Assembly: GCA_031257725.1 (NCBI GenBank)
Contig: JAIROD010000676.1
Coordinates: forward strand, 1 to 7,428
From: Planctomycetaceae bacterium
GTDB taxonomy: Bacteria; Planctomycetota; Planctomycetia; Pirellulales; Thermoguttaceae
Length of the DNA stretch: 7,428 nucleotides
Direction of reading: 5' to 3'
The notes beneath the pieces are model-generated. The model ran no database searches, had not been told where the DNA came from, and worked only from the letters and a program-made list of their open reading frames with translations. The translations under genes and the position numbers were made by a program. Within the stretch, counting starts at the first letter, position 1, and every line of letters starts with the position of its first letter. Of this stretch, positions 1 to 6,222 are shown piece by piece.

Positions 1-47
1 GCGTTATTCAGATAAAAACATTGATTCCCTATCGTTACAACGCAAAA

Positions 48-82
48 CCAACGGCTAGGTTGGAAACATCCCGCTGGGATGT
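48..82. repeat. Two adjacent small palindromes
   Basis: CCAAC (48-52) pairs with GTTGG (59-63) around GGCTAG. ACATCCC (66-72) pairs perfectly with GGGATGT (76-82) around GCT. Both belong to the same style of tiny G/C-stem hairpin seen at 1920-1931, 1989-2006, 2482-2497 and 7397-7410. The second is followed on the minus strand by TTTCC rather than a T-run, so a terminator role is not supported. Confidence 0.6.
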
Positions 83-132
83 AAAAAACTGCTCTGAAAT
101 ATGACAAAAAATTAAAATAGACAGTTACCAAC

Positions 133-155
133 GCAATGTTTCGGCGAAACATTGC
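133..155 (-). terminator. 10-bp hairpin downstream of the oxidoreductase gene, possible terminator
   Basis: GCAATGTTTC (133-142) and GAAACATTGC (146-155) form a perfect 10-base-pair stem with a 3-base loop. It sits about 50 bases past the stop codon of the minus-strand oxidoreductase gene, where a terminator or 3'-end stabilising stem would be expected. On the minus strand a T-rich stretch follows only after about 17 bases, so this is not a classical rho-independent terminator. The structure is certain; the role is an inference. Confidence 0.4.
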
Positions 156-190
156 CTACCTTTTGAGTTGCCTACCTGTTGAGTCGCCTA
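152..190. repeat. 16-base tandem repeat, 2.4 copies
   Basis: The unit at 152-167 is repeated at 168-183 with one change (TTGCCTACC-TTTTGAG against TTGCCTACC-TGTTGAG). A third, partial unit TCGCCTA follows at 184-190. The first unit overlaps the 3' arm of the 133-155 hairpin, and the array ends 14 bases from the stop codon of the oxidoreductase gene. GTTGCCTACC (167-176) recurs as its reverse complement at 1700-1709, on the other side of the gene. Confidence 0.7.
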
Positions 191-203
191 ATAACCGGAT
201 TTT

Positions 204-1508
204 TTACAGTTCCCAACCATTTCGGCGCGGATCGCTTAATAATTTATTGGCATCTTTGTTATCGGTTTTCATTTCGGCGGCGTTCCATGCAATCTTCTTG
301 CCAACACGGAATGCCACTCCGCCAAGTAAAACCGTTTCCGTCAACCTTCCGGCATAATCAAAATTACACGTGGTATCACCGCCGTTTTTGATCGCATTAA
401 GCCATTCATTGTGATGTCCAAGCGATTTTGGAATTGACGGTTCGGGATGTTTTAATGTTTTAAAGAACGCTTCCTCGCCGTAAATCTTGAACTCGGTGTA
501 ATTCGCCAACAACACGCCCTCCGTGCCAACAAATAACACCCCGCCGCCATTGTAATTTTTCGGCATCGGAAAATCTTTGTATAACGCCGGTTTTGCCGTG
601 TGATCATACCAGTAATAAGTCAACGCATCATGTTTGTCGGTTTTGGGAAATTCGTATTTGATGGTGAGATCGAGTTTGCAACAGACAGGATCAGGTTCGG
701 GACCGGTTGCCTCAATGCTTGTCGGATATTCCAACCCCAACGCCCAGAATGGTAAATCACCGTAATGGCAACCGAAATCACCAAGCGGTCCGCTGCCGAA
801 TAACCAGTATGATCTCCAATTTCCGCCAAGATAAGTCGGATTGAAAGGAGTTTCCGGTACAGGACCAAGCCACAAATCCCAATCCAATTCCGGCGGAATC
901 GGATGTGTTCCGGTTGGGCGCGGTTTGTTGCCCCATCCGGCTCCCGTCCAAACGTGAACCGTCTTCACCGTTCCAATCACTCCCGCCTGAATGTGTTCGA
1001 CCACACGGCGATAATTTTCTCCCTCATGAATTTGTGTTCCTTGCTGTGTTTTGAGATTTTTGTCTTTGGCAATTTTCTGCATCACGCGAATTTCGTTGAC
1101 ATCATGAGCCATCGGTTTTTCAACGTAGCAATGAATCCCCAGTTTCATCGCCGCAACACTAACAGCGGCGTGCGTGTGATCCGGTGTTGAAACAACAATT
1201 GCGTCAAGTTTATCGCCGTGCTTTTCGAGTAATTGACGAAAATCGACGAACCGGTCGGCGGACTTCACAGAATCGCCGACTTTGTCAAGAAAATTCTTAT
1301 TAACATCGCATAAAGCAACAACATTTTCACCGTGAATTGCGCCGAGATGCGATCCTCCGCGCATTCCTGAAACGCCGACAAGGGCAACATTCAATTTCGA
1401 GTTGGCGGCGGCGGCGTGAAGGAACGCGGGCGCGGCAAACGCGGATGCGGCAACAACGCCGGTGGTTTGCAAAAAAGTACGACGTGTCGTTTTCAATTTC
1501 ATTTTCAT
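204..1508 (-). CDS. Tat-exported Gfo/Idh/MocA family oxidoreductase
   Basis: This is a predicted NAD(P)-dependent oxidoreductase, probably acting on a sugar or sugar derivative outside the cytoplasm; the substrate is unknown. With the start at 1508 it has 434 residues. The N-terminus carries a Tat signal: TTRRTFLQ with twin arginines at residues 9-10, a hydrophobic stretch to about 31, and an Ala-rich cleavage region near 32-35. A Rossmann nucleotide-binding segment follows (VGVSGMRGG, about 44-52), then STPDHTHA (107-114) and the family EKP motif (130-132). The C-terminal half has GDFGCHYGD (about 243-251), resembling the D-x-x-CH motif of planctomycete members. The start was chosen because AGGA lies 9 bases upstream (1518-1521) and the Tat motif follows at once. 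The frame stays open to a GTG at 1622, but that lies only about 8 bases past the predicted transcription start. Family very likely; substrate unknown. Confidence 0.92.
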   Translation of the reverse strand: MKMKLKTTRRTFLQTTGVVAASAFAAPAFLHAAAANSKLNVALVGVSGMRGGSHLGAIHGENVVALCDVNKNFLDKVGDSVKSADRFVDFRQLLEKHGDKLDAIVVSTPDHTHAAVSVAAMKLGIHCYVEKPMAHDVNEIRVMQKIAKDKNLKTQQGTQIHEGENYRRVVEHIQAGVIGTVKTVHVWTGAGWGNKPRPTGTHPIPPELDWDLWLGPVPETPFNPTYLGGNWRSYWLFGSGPLGDFGCHYGDLPFWALGLEYPTSIEATGPEPDPVCCKLDLTIKYEFPKTDKHDALTYYWYDHTAKPALYKDFPMPKNYNGGGVLFVGTEGVLLANYTEFKIYGEEAFFKTLKHPEPSIPKSLGHHNEWLNAIKNGGDTTCNFDYAGRLTETVLLGGVAFRVGKKIAWNAAEMKTDNKDANKLLSDPRRNGWEL

Positions 1509-1607
1509 TTTAGTTTTTCCTAACTTCAAAAAGATTGTGGAAATTAACACCGATAACGTAGCCAACAAAAGAGTCCGTTTCATCAAAACATCTTTTTCGG
1601 CTACAAT

Positions 1608-1635
1608 ACCGTTTTCACCCACGCGGGAAAACGGT
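1608..1635. promoter_or_regulatory. Operator-like dyad at the oxidoreductase promoter
   Basis: ACCGTTTTC (1608-1616) and GAAAACGGT (1627-1635) are perfect 9-base inverted arms with 10 bases between them. The dyad covers the predicted transcription start and comes within one base of the -10 box, where a repressor would block initiation. A third half-site, ATACCGTTTT, occurs at 1606-1615 and again at 1716-1725 upstream of the promoter. The geometry suits a dimeric regulator, but no regulator gene is in the window. The dyad could instead act as an RNA hairpin in the leader. Confidence 0.45.
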
Positions 1636-1636
1636 C

Positions 1637-1664
1637 ATTGTATCAGACACAAAATAAAATTCAA
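1637..1664 (-). promoter_or_regulatory. Putative sigma-70-type promoter of the oxidoreductase gene
   Basis: On the minus strand, TTGAAT (1659-1664) and TACAAT (1637-1642) are separated by 16 bases. The -10 box is preceded by TG-A, an extended -10. Transcription should start near 1630, giving a leader of roughly 120 bases before the ATG at 1508. The match is 4 of 6 for the -35 box and 5 of 6 for the -10 box. Confidence 0.5.
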
Positions 1665-1721
1665 GCAAAGACGGCAAATCAGTAGATTGGTCATTCGATG
1701 GTAGGCAACCGCTTGATACCG

Positions 1722-1854
1722 TTTTGTTTTAACCTTTTTTAACACGAAATACACGAAACACACGAAATGACATGAAAAAATTTGCTGTCCTTTTCTTATA
1801 ATTTTTGTGTATTTCGTGCTTTTTCGTGTTTAAAATAGACCTTTTGTTTTAACC
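1722..1854. repeat. AACACGAAA-type palindromic element, copy A, with 13-base flanking direct repeats
   Basis: The core runs from 1741 to 1830. AACACG, ACACGAAA and CACACGAAA units form the left arm (1741-1767). Their reverse complements, such as GTATTTCGTG and TTTCGTGTT, form the right arm (about 1804-1830). The spacer contains GTCCTTTTCTTATAATT, the reverse complement of the type of spacer found in copy B, so the core is inverted relative to copy B. TTTTGTTTTAACC occurs on both sides (1722-1734 and 1842-1854). TAAAATAGACCTTTT follows the right arm, as in copy B. I recognise no coding potential. Confidence 0.75.
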
Positions 1855-1860
1855 ATTTTT

Positions 1861-2080
1861 GTATCTATTCACTCGATTGAAGGTTTTACATTTTGCGGTT
1901 GATTTATTCCAACGAACAACCCCTTTAGGGGGTCAACGTGAATAACCGCCGCCAGTTAGTAGATACTGAACCGGCGGTTATTCACATAAAACGCCTAGCG
2001 GCGTTTATCCGATGTCATACGTTTAAAAACGACAGTAACAATAACTAAACTAATCAATCCACTGAATAGTTACCCATTTT
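1861..2080. other. Intergenic stretch with three hairpins
   Basis: No gene is visible. CCCCT/AGGGG forms a short hairpin at 1920-1931. GTGAATAACCGCCG (1938-1951) and CGGCGGTTATTCAC (1972-1985) form a perfect 14-base-pair stem with a 20-base loop. AAACGCC (1989-1995) pairs with GGCGTTT (2000-2006) around a TAGC loop. The 14-base-pair stem is strong and would fold in either transcript, but no T-run follows it, so a terminator call is not supported. It lies between the two AACACGAAA-type elements. Confidence 0.65.
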
Positions 2081-2081
2081 T

Positions 2082-2168
2082 AACACGAAATACACGAAAT
2101 ATACGAAATTATAAAAAAAGGACAACAAAAATTTTCGTGTATTTCGTGTGTTTCGTGTGTTTCGTGTT
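2082..2168. repeat. AACACGAAA-type palindromic element, copy B
   Basis: This is the second copy of the element seen at 1741-1830. The left arm (2082-2108) repeats ACACGAAAT-type units. The right arm (2133-2168) carries four TTTCGTGT-type units in reverse complement. The spacer contains AAAAAAAGGACAAC. Aligning it with copy A requires reverse-complementing the core, whereas the outer flanks (a short CC-then-T-run on the left, TTTAAAATAGACCTTTT on the right) keep the same orientation in both copies. Function unknown; similar multi-copy intergenic palindromes are familiar to me from environmental bacterial genomes. Confidence 0.75.
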
Positions 2169-2209
2169 TAAAATAGACCTTTTCGCCAATTCAAAAATAT
2201 AATTGAAAA

Positions 2210-2435
2210 AACCTTATTTCCAACCTGATTTTCCTAACCATTTTTTAAAACAACCTTAGCAGCATAAGAATAATAAAAAATCAAACCTTATTACCTTATT
2301 TTGATAGGGGACATATTTTTGTATTATTATTTTTTAGGAAAGATGGTTTGTAAATAAGGTAATTTCTTAGGTTGCCTTGTTGCTACTAAGGTTGTTTTAA
2401 AAAATGGTTAGGAAAATCAGGTTGGAAATAAGGTT
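2210..2435. mobile_element. MITE-like element with 55-base inverted terminal arms
   Basis: The left arm (2210-2264, beginning AACCTTATTTCC) and right arm (2381-2435, ending GGAAATAAGGTT) are reverse complements at 54 of 55 positions. An inner pair, ATTACCTTATTT (2290-2301) and AAATAAGGTAAT (2352-2363), continues the symmetry. The 116-base middle is AT-rich with no reading frame, so the unit cannot encode a transposase and would be non-autonomous. I found no convincing target-site duplication. AATTGA at 2201-2206 and 2446-2451 is near the ends but not adjacent to them. Any transcript crossing it would form one long hairpin, so it may also end or protect the mRNA of the DUF362 gene. The structure is certain; the mobile-element reading is inferred. 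Confidence 0.6.
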
Positions 2436-2459
2436 AGGGGGGAACAATTGATTGACCGC

Positions 2460-2505
2460 GAATTGTTTTCTACCAACATTGCGTCCCTAGCGGGACGGAA
2501 TTGTT
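2460..2505. repeat. Small hairpin flanked by 8-base direct repeats
   Basis: CGTCCC (2482-2487) pairs with GGGACG (2492-2497) around the loop TAGC. GAATTGTT stands on both sides (2460-2467 and 2498-2505), bounding a 30-base unit like a target-site duplication. The right copy lies 1 base from the stop codon of the DUF362 gene. A close relative of the hairpin (CCTAACGGGACGGAA) is found at 7400-7414. It could serve as the 3'-end stem of the DUF362 transcript, but no T-run follows. Confidence 0.55.
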
Positions 2506-2506
2506 A

Positions 2507-3637
2507 CTATTTCACTTCAATCAATGAATAATTGCCGGTGCCAAGTCCAATTTTTTCCGCGTGGCTGATTTGGCTGCGCCAGTCTGTGGCGGGATGAATG
2601 TCCGTAAAATGATCATGGCGTCCGTTTTCATCTTTGTGAATCTGTTCACGCTCGCTAAGAATACTGTTACCAATCGGCGGCGCAGCATTCACCGCGTCAA
2701 TACATGCCTTGTCCGCCGCAACCGGATCAAACGAAACAAAAATACCAATATCCGAAATAACCGGCGTATCACTCTCGCCATGACAATCACAAAACGGTGA
2801 AACCTGATTGATAATATTAATGTGAAAATTCGGACGCCCCTCAAGAACCGCTTTCGTGTATTCCGCCATCTTACAATTCAACAATTCACCCGATGAATCA
2901 TAATCCGACTCAATCGCATGATCATTGCATACCCCAATACAACGCCCACAACCGACACATCGCCGTGAATCAATCCTCGCCTTTTTGTTCACACTAAAAG
3001 AAATCGCCTGCTCGTTGCAAAATTTCGCGCAAACCCGACAACCAATACAATTTGACGTGTTGATGTGAGGTTTGCCATTATTGTGCATAATCATCTTGCC
3101 CGCCCGGCTACCACTGCCCATTCCAATATTCTTAATCGCTCCGCCAAAACCGGTTCCCTCATGCCCCTTGAAATGATTCAACGAAATAATAATGTCCGCA
3201 TCCATAATCGCCGTGCCAATGCGTGCCGATCGACAATAAATTCCGCCCTCAATAGGGACTTCAATATCGTCCGTCCCCTTCAACCCGTCCGCTATAATGT
3301 TTTGACAACCTGTCGAAAGCGGTGAAAAACCATTTTCGTTAGCCGCATCAAGATGAACAAGAGCATTGTTACGCCGACCAACATAAAGGGTGTTACAATC
3401 CGTCAGAAACGGCTTACCGTTATACAATTTGATCTTGTCCGCAACCGCCTTCGACCAGTTCGGACGTAAAAATGATAAATTACCCGGCTCGCCAAAATGG
3501 ATTTTAATCGCAACGAATTTGTTCTTAAAATCTATCCGGTCAAAACCCGCCTTGCCAAGCAACCTCGATAATTTCGTCAGCAAACTATCGCCAACCTTAC
3601 ATCGCATATTAGTCCAAAAAACTTTCGAAATAGACAT
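2507..3637 (-). CDS. DUF362 domain protein with two 4Fe-4S ferredoxin motifs
   Basis: With the start at 3637 it has 376 residues. It has no signal peptide and is presumably cytoplasmic. The N-terminal and C-terminal parts match the DUF362 family: KIHFGEPGN (about 45-53), LNHFKGHEGTGFGGAIKN (about 153-170), and near the C-terminus FVSFDPVAADKACID. Between them sit two ferredoxin motifs, CIGCRVCAKFC (cysteines 197, 200, 203, 207) and CVGCGRCIGVC (227, 230, 233, 237), which should hold two 4Fe-4S clusters. The molecular function of this family is not established; an electron-transfer or cluster-related role is inferred. The opening MSISKVFWTNMR fits the usual family start. The frame extends upstream only to a TTG at 3715 with non-family sequence, so ATG 3637 is preferred although I see no clear ribosome site. 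It lies 90 bases after the DUF1573 gene, and I see no convincing promoter in that gap. Confidence 0.92.
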   Translation of the reverse strand: MSISKVFWTNMRCKVGDSLLTKLSRLLGKAGFDRIDFKNKFVAIKIHFGEPGNLSFLRPNWSKAVADKIKLYNGKPFLTDCNTLYVGRRNNALVHLDAANENGFSPLSTGCQNIIADGLKGTDDIEVPIEGGIYCRSARIGTAIMDADIIISLNHFKGHEGTGFGGAIKNIGMGSGSRAGKMIMHNNGKPHINTSNCIGCRVCAKFCNEQAISFSVNKKARIDSRRCVGCGRCIGVCNDHAIESDYDSSGELLNCKMAEYTKAVLEGRPNFHINIINQVSPFCDCHGESDTPVISDIGIFVSFDPVAADKACIDAVNAAPPIGNSILSEREQIHKDENGRHDHFTDIHPATDWRSQISHAEKIGLGTGNYSLIEVK

Positions 3638-3727
3638 GATTCGTTGATAGTGAGTAGTAAATAATTTTTTTGAGCGAAGTTGTTTATGGACAGCAGCAAA
3701 AAGGTAGAGTCGCAAACGGTTTTTCGA

Positions 3728-4870
3728 CTATTTCATTTCTTCTTTTGGTTTTACGACGATTAGTACTGGCAAGGAAACTGTATGTATTTCTTCCAGTATC
3801 ATTGCAGAAAAAGTAATATTTCCTTTGATTATTTCGCGATCGTTACATTCCTTTGTTTTTCTGTCAAAAGATAAACGGTATTTTCGATTTTGCTCTAATG
3901 ATTCATAAGAGTATTTAAAATCCGAATATGAAAATTGGCTGCATTGTACCATTCCTTCCTTATCCAATCGAATACTTACTTCAGTAGTGAAAGGAAATTC
4001 CTCTACCGAAAGGACTTTGACTATGTGTTTGGGTTCAATATGGAATACCCCATCAACATATAACGAAACAGGAATTGTCAAGATCGGAAAACGATCATGA
4101 TCCGAAACTAATTTAATAGAGTCTGTTATCATTCCAGATGTTCTCGGTACAGTACATGTGATGTTCATCTGTCCCTCAAAATTTCCATTCGTTTTTTGCT
4201 TGATTGGAGCTAATTCTGTTTGCAACCATTCAGGCTTTTCTATTGAAATAACGGTAGGAATATGATCCTTTTCTATTCCATCAGGCAAACGTAAAAGAAC
4301 AGATGCCGTAACGACAGCAGATGGAACAATGTTTTTCAAAGATAAACTCGCTGGTTCGGCAACAAGTCGTCCCGGAGTCATACCTGTTAATTTTGCATAG
4401 AAGAAACTTTTTTTAATTTCATTAGAATTTTGCTCTCGGTATGATATTTCAAATTGGGCGGTAAAATCGCCGACTTTGCCGTTTGTTCGAATAGAAAATG
4501 GCAAAATAATCTCTTGACCAAGGGCAATGACTTTTTCCGAAAGATTAGATGAAGTACAACCGCATGAGGTATGAATACTTATGACTTCGATACTATTGTT
4601 AGAGTGATTTATTAGACGCGTTTGCCCTTCGATGAGTTCACCTTCTACAATGTTTCCAAAATTGATTTGCTCCGGTTCAATGAAAAAACCGGATTTTTTT
4701 ATTGTTTCTTGGGTTTGTTTCTGTGGCAAATATTGCGAAACAACCGGTTTCGTAAATTGTTTTGTAGATTTTTGCTTAGACCAATATTTCTTTTCAGCCA
4801 AAACGTAACAGAGAATTACATTCGTAATCAAAAATAATAAAATACAAAATAATAACCGTTTTGAAAACAT
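3728..4870 (-). CDS. Membrane-anchored DUF1573 domain protein
   Basis: This 380-residue protein has an N-terminal hydrophobic segment (about 5-25) with basic residues before it, which should anchor it in the cytoplasmic membrane with the rest outside. From about residue 61 it reads as a DUF1573 domain: FIEPEQINFGNIVEGE (63-78), then SCGCTSS at 102-108 with the family's Cys-Gly-Cys motif. DUF1573 domains are Ig-like and related to the ASPM/SPD-2/Hydin group. Repeated beta-rich segments such as PGRLVAEPASLSLKNIVPS (from 166) and FHIEPKHIVKVLSVEEFP suggest two or three further Ig-like domains. The ATG follows the TAA of the upstream TPR-like gene with no gap (TAAATG), so translation is probably coupled; I see no strong ribosome site. 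Binding partner and function are unknown. The gene is visibly AT-rich compared with the oxidoreductase gene. Confidence 0.85.
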   Translation of the reverse strand: MFSKRLLFCILLFLITNVILCYVLAEKKYWSKQKSTKQFTKPVVSQYLPQKQTQETIKKSGFFIEPEQINFGNIVEGELIEGQTRLINHSNNSIEVISIHTSCGCTSSNLSEKVIALGQEIILPFSIRTNGKVGDFTAQFEISYREQNSNEIKKSFFYAKLTGMTPGRLVAEPASLSLKNIVPSAVVTASVLLRLPDGIEKDHIPTVISIEKPEWLQTELAPIKQKTNGNFEGQMNITCTVPRTSGMITDSIKLVSDHDRFPILTIPVSLYVDGVFHIEPKHIVKVLSVEEFPFTTEVSIRLDKEGMVQCSQFSYSDFKYSYESLEQNRKYRLSFDRKTKECNDREIIKGNITFSAMILEEIHTVSLPVLIVVKPKEEMK

Positions 4871-6190
4871 TTATTTTGACCGTTTGTTTCTTATCACGAA
4901 ATAAATAATCAGAAAAAGGAGAAATCCATTCACTGCCCAAAAAATAATCTGTCGATTTATTGTTGAACTTTTATTTTGTTTTTCGATTAACTCAATGGCT
5001 TGTTTTCGTTCTACATCACGTTCGGTTTGTCCCTGTTGACATTCAAGAGTGATAATCCAGGCATCTTTAGGAACTAAACGTTTTAATTCATCAATACATT
5101 GTGCCGACTTTTCAGCTTGGAGTGTTTTTTGATAACACTGACCAAGCATCCCTAATACATCGGCTCCATAGCCGCCTAATTGATTCTTTAACGGGATTTC
5201 GTCAAGAATAAGTATCTGCTCCCACCAATTGTTATGAATATTTTCAAAAATTTCTATTGCTTCGTCGTATAATCCTTCTTCCAAAAAACTCTGCCCAATA
5301 TCACGTAAAACAACAGCAGTTTCGGCATCTTGCGGTACTTTGTCGAGCCAACGCTGTAAAAAAGTACGGTAATCTTTTCCCTTTTTGGGGTAAGCCGCCA
5401 ACGCAAACTTGCGTGCTTGTAACGATTTTATTGTTTCCGGTCTGGCGGCGGCAAGACCGTAATCTATCATCGCCGATTCCGCCTCGTTGCGTTTTTCGGA
5501 TTCCAATAGGGATACTGCCATTTTATTTTGGAAAAATGCCTCGTTATAACCGTAATTCTTGATATGAGGATGCGCTTGTAAAAAGCGAACTGCTTCTTTG
5601 GTTTTTGCAATAGATGCCTGTAAATCTCCGCGAATATCCTTCAACAGTTCTGATTCCGTATTAAACAGCATAGGCAATTCCCCTTGCAAAGCAGTACGTT
5701 CATTTTCATGTAACAATTGCTTTGTTTCTGCGGATATTAATTCGTTTTGAAATTGGGTGTAATACTGCAACGTTTTCTCAGCATACCCTTTGGCAGAAGA
5801 TTTATCATCGCGTTGGAGGGCTTCAAGATACATCTCTTTGTGTACCGATCCAATTTCTCTTATGACATCTAGTCGCCAGTAAACAGGACAGTCAATAATT
5901 AATAGAATTTTTTTCAAAATTTCTACAGATTTCTCATATTTCTTTGCAGAGTTGCAACACCCAACGAGATTGATCATGACATTCAATCTTGCTGTTGATT
6001 GTGGGTGATTATCAACAACTTCAACGATTTTATCAATCCATTCGTCCAAGTCACTAAGACCGTTTCTTGTTTGAAGATAGGTTTCCCAAATGACCTGTAC
6101 AGGATCATCTTGTTGCCCTGATGCATAAGGACATACAATCATCAATAAAATCAATCCAACTAATAAACCGCCAATGGATAAACTTTTCAT
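4871..6190 (-). CDS. Secreted helical-repeat (TPR-like) protein with C-terminal membrane anchor
   Basis: With the start at 6190 it has 439 residues. Residues 1-25 form a signal peptide (MKSLSIGGLLVGL..., probable cleavage after ASG before QQDD). The body is alpha-helical with TPR-like segments near 67-99 (KKYEKSVEILKKI), 289-321 (LRDIGQSFLEEGLYDEAIEI) and 342-374 (GMLGQCYQKTLQAEKSAQCI). A single membrane span lies at about 414-434, followed by the basic tail RNKRSK, which should be cytoplasmic. The helical body is therefore predicted to face outward and probably acts as a protein-binding scaffold. AAGGA (6197-6201) stands 6 bases before ATG 6190; a longer in-frame TTG at 6235 would overlap the preceding gene and delay the signal peptide. 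It is the middle gene of a three-gene operon, 32 bases after the Cys-rich gene and abutting the DUF1573 gene. The exact family is not recognised. Confidence 0.82.
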   Translation of the reverse strand: MKSLSIGGLLVGLILLMIVCPYASGQQDDPVQVIWETYLQTRNGLSDLDEWIDKIVEVVDNHPQSTARLNVMINLVGCCNSAKKYEKSVEILKKILLIIDCPVYWRLDVIREIGSVHKEMYLEALQRDDKSSAKGYAEKTLQYYTQFQNELISAETKQLLHENERTALQGELPMLFNTESELLKDIRGDLQASIAKTKEAVRFLQAHPHIKNYGYNEAFFQNKMAVSLLESEKRNEAESAMIDYGLAAARPETIKSLQARKFALAAYPKKGKDYRTFLQRWLDKVPQDAETAVVLRDIGQSFLEEGLYDEAIEIFENIHNNWWEQILILDEIPLKNQLGGYGADVLGMLGQCYQKTLQAEKSAQCIDELKRLVPKDAWIITLECQQGQTERDVERKQAIELIEKQNKSSTINRQIIFWAVNGFLLFLIIYFVIRNKRSK

Positions 6191-6222
6191 AGTAATTCCT
6201 TTTATCTTAAAAATAAAAATAC

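Larger units (their letters stand above)
1..203. other. Intergenic spacer with hairpins, no gene seen
   Basis: I see no credible reading frame here. The spacer lies downstream of the Gfo/Idh/MocA gene. It holds two small palindromes at 48-63 and 66-82, a 10-base-pair hairpin at 133-155, and a 16-base tandem repeat at 152-190. The string TAAAATAGAC at 113-122 also occurs at 1831-1840 and 2168-2177, just outside the two AACACGAAA-type elements. It may be a leftover flank of a third copy. Confidence 0.6.

Noticed and set aside
1509..1622. N-terminal extension of the oxidoreductase from GTG 1622 or ATG 1583
   Set aside because: GTG 1622 lies about 8 bases after the predicted transcription start. 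ATG 1583 has a poor ribosome site. Both would bury the Tat signal behind about 25-38 residues, while ATG 1508 has AGGA at good spacing and puts the twin arginines at residues 9-10.
1741..2177. CRISPR array suggested by repeated ACACGAAA units
   Set aside because: The units are 8-9 bases, adjacent without unique spacers, and arranged as palindromes. No cas gene is present.
3638..3715. N-terminal extension of the DUF362 protein from TTG 3715
   Set aside because: The 26 extra residues do not resemble the family. The usual opening (MS..KV) starts at ATG 3637.
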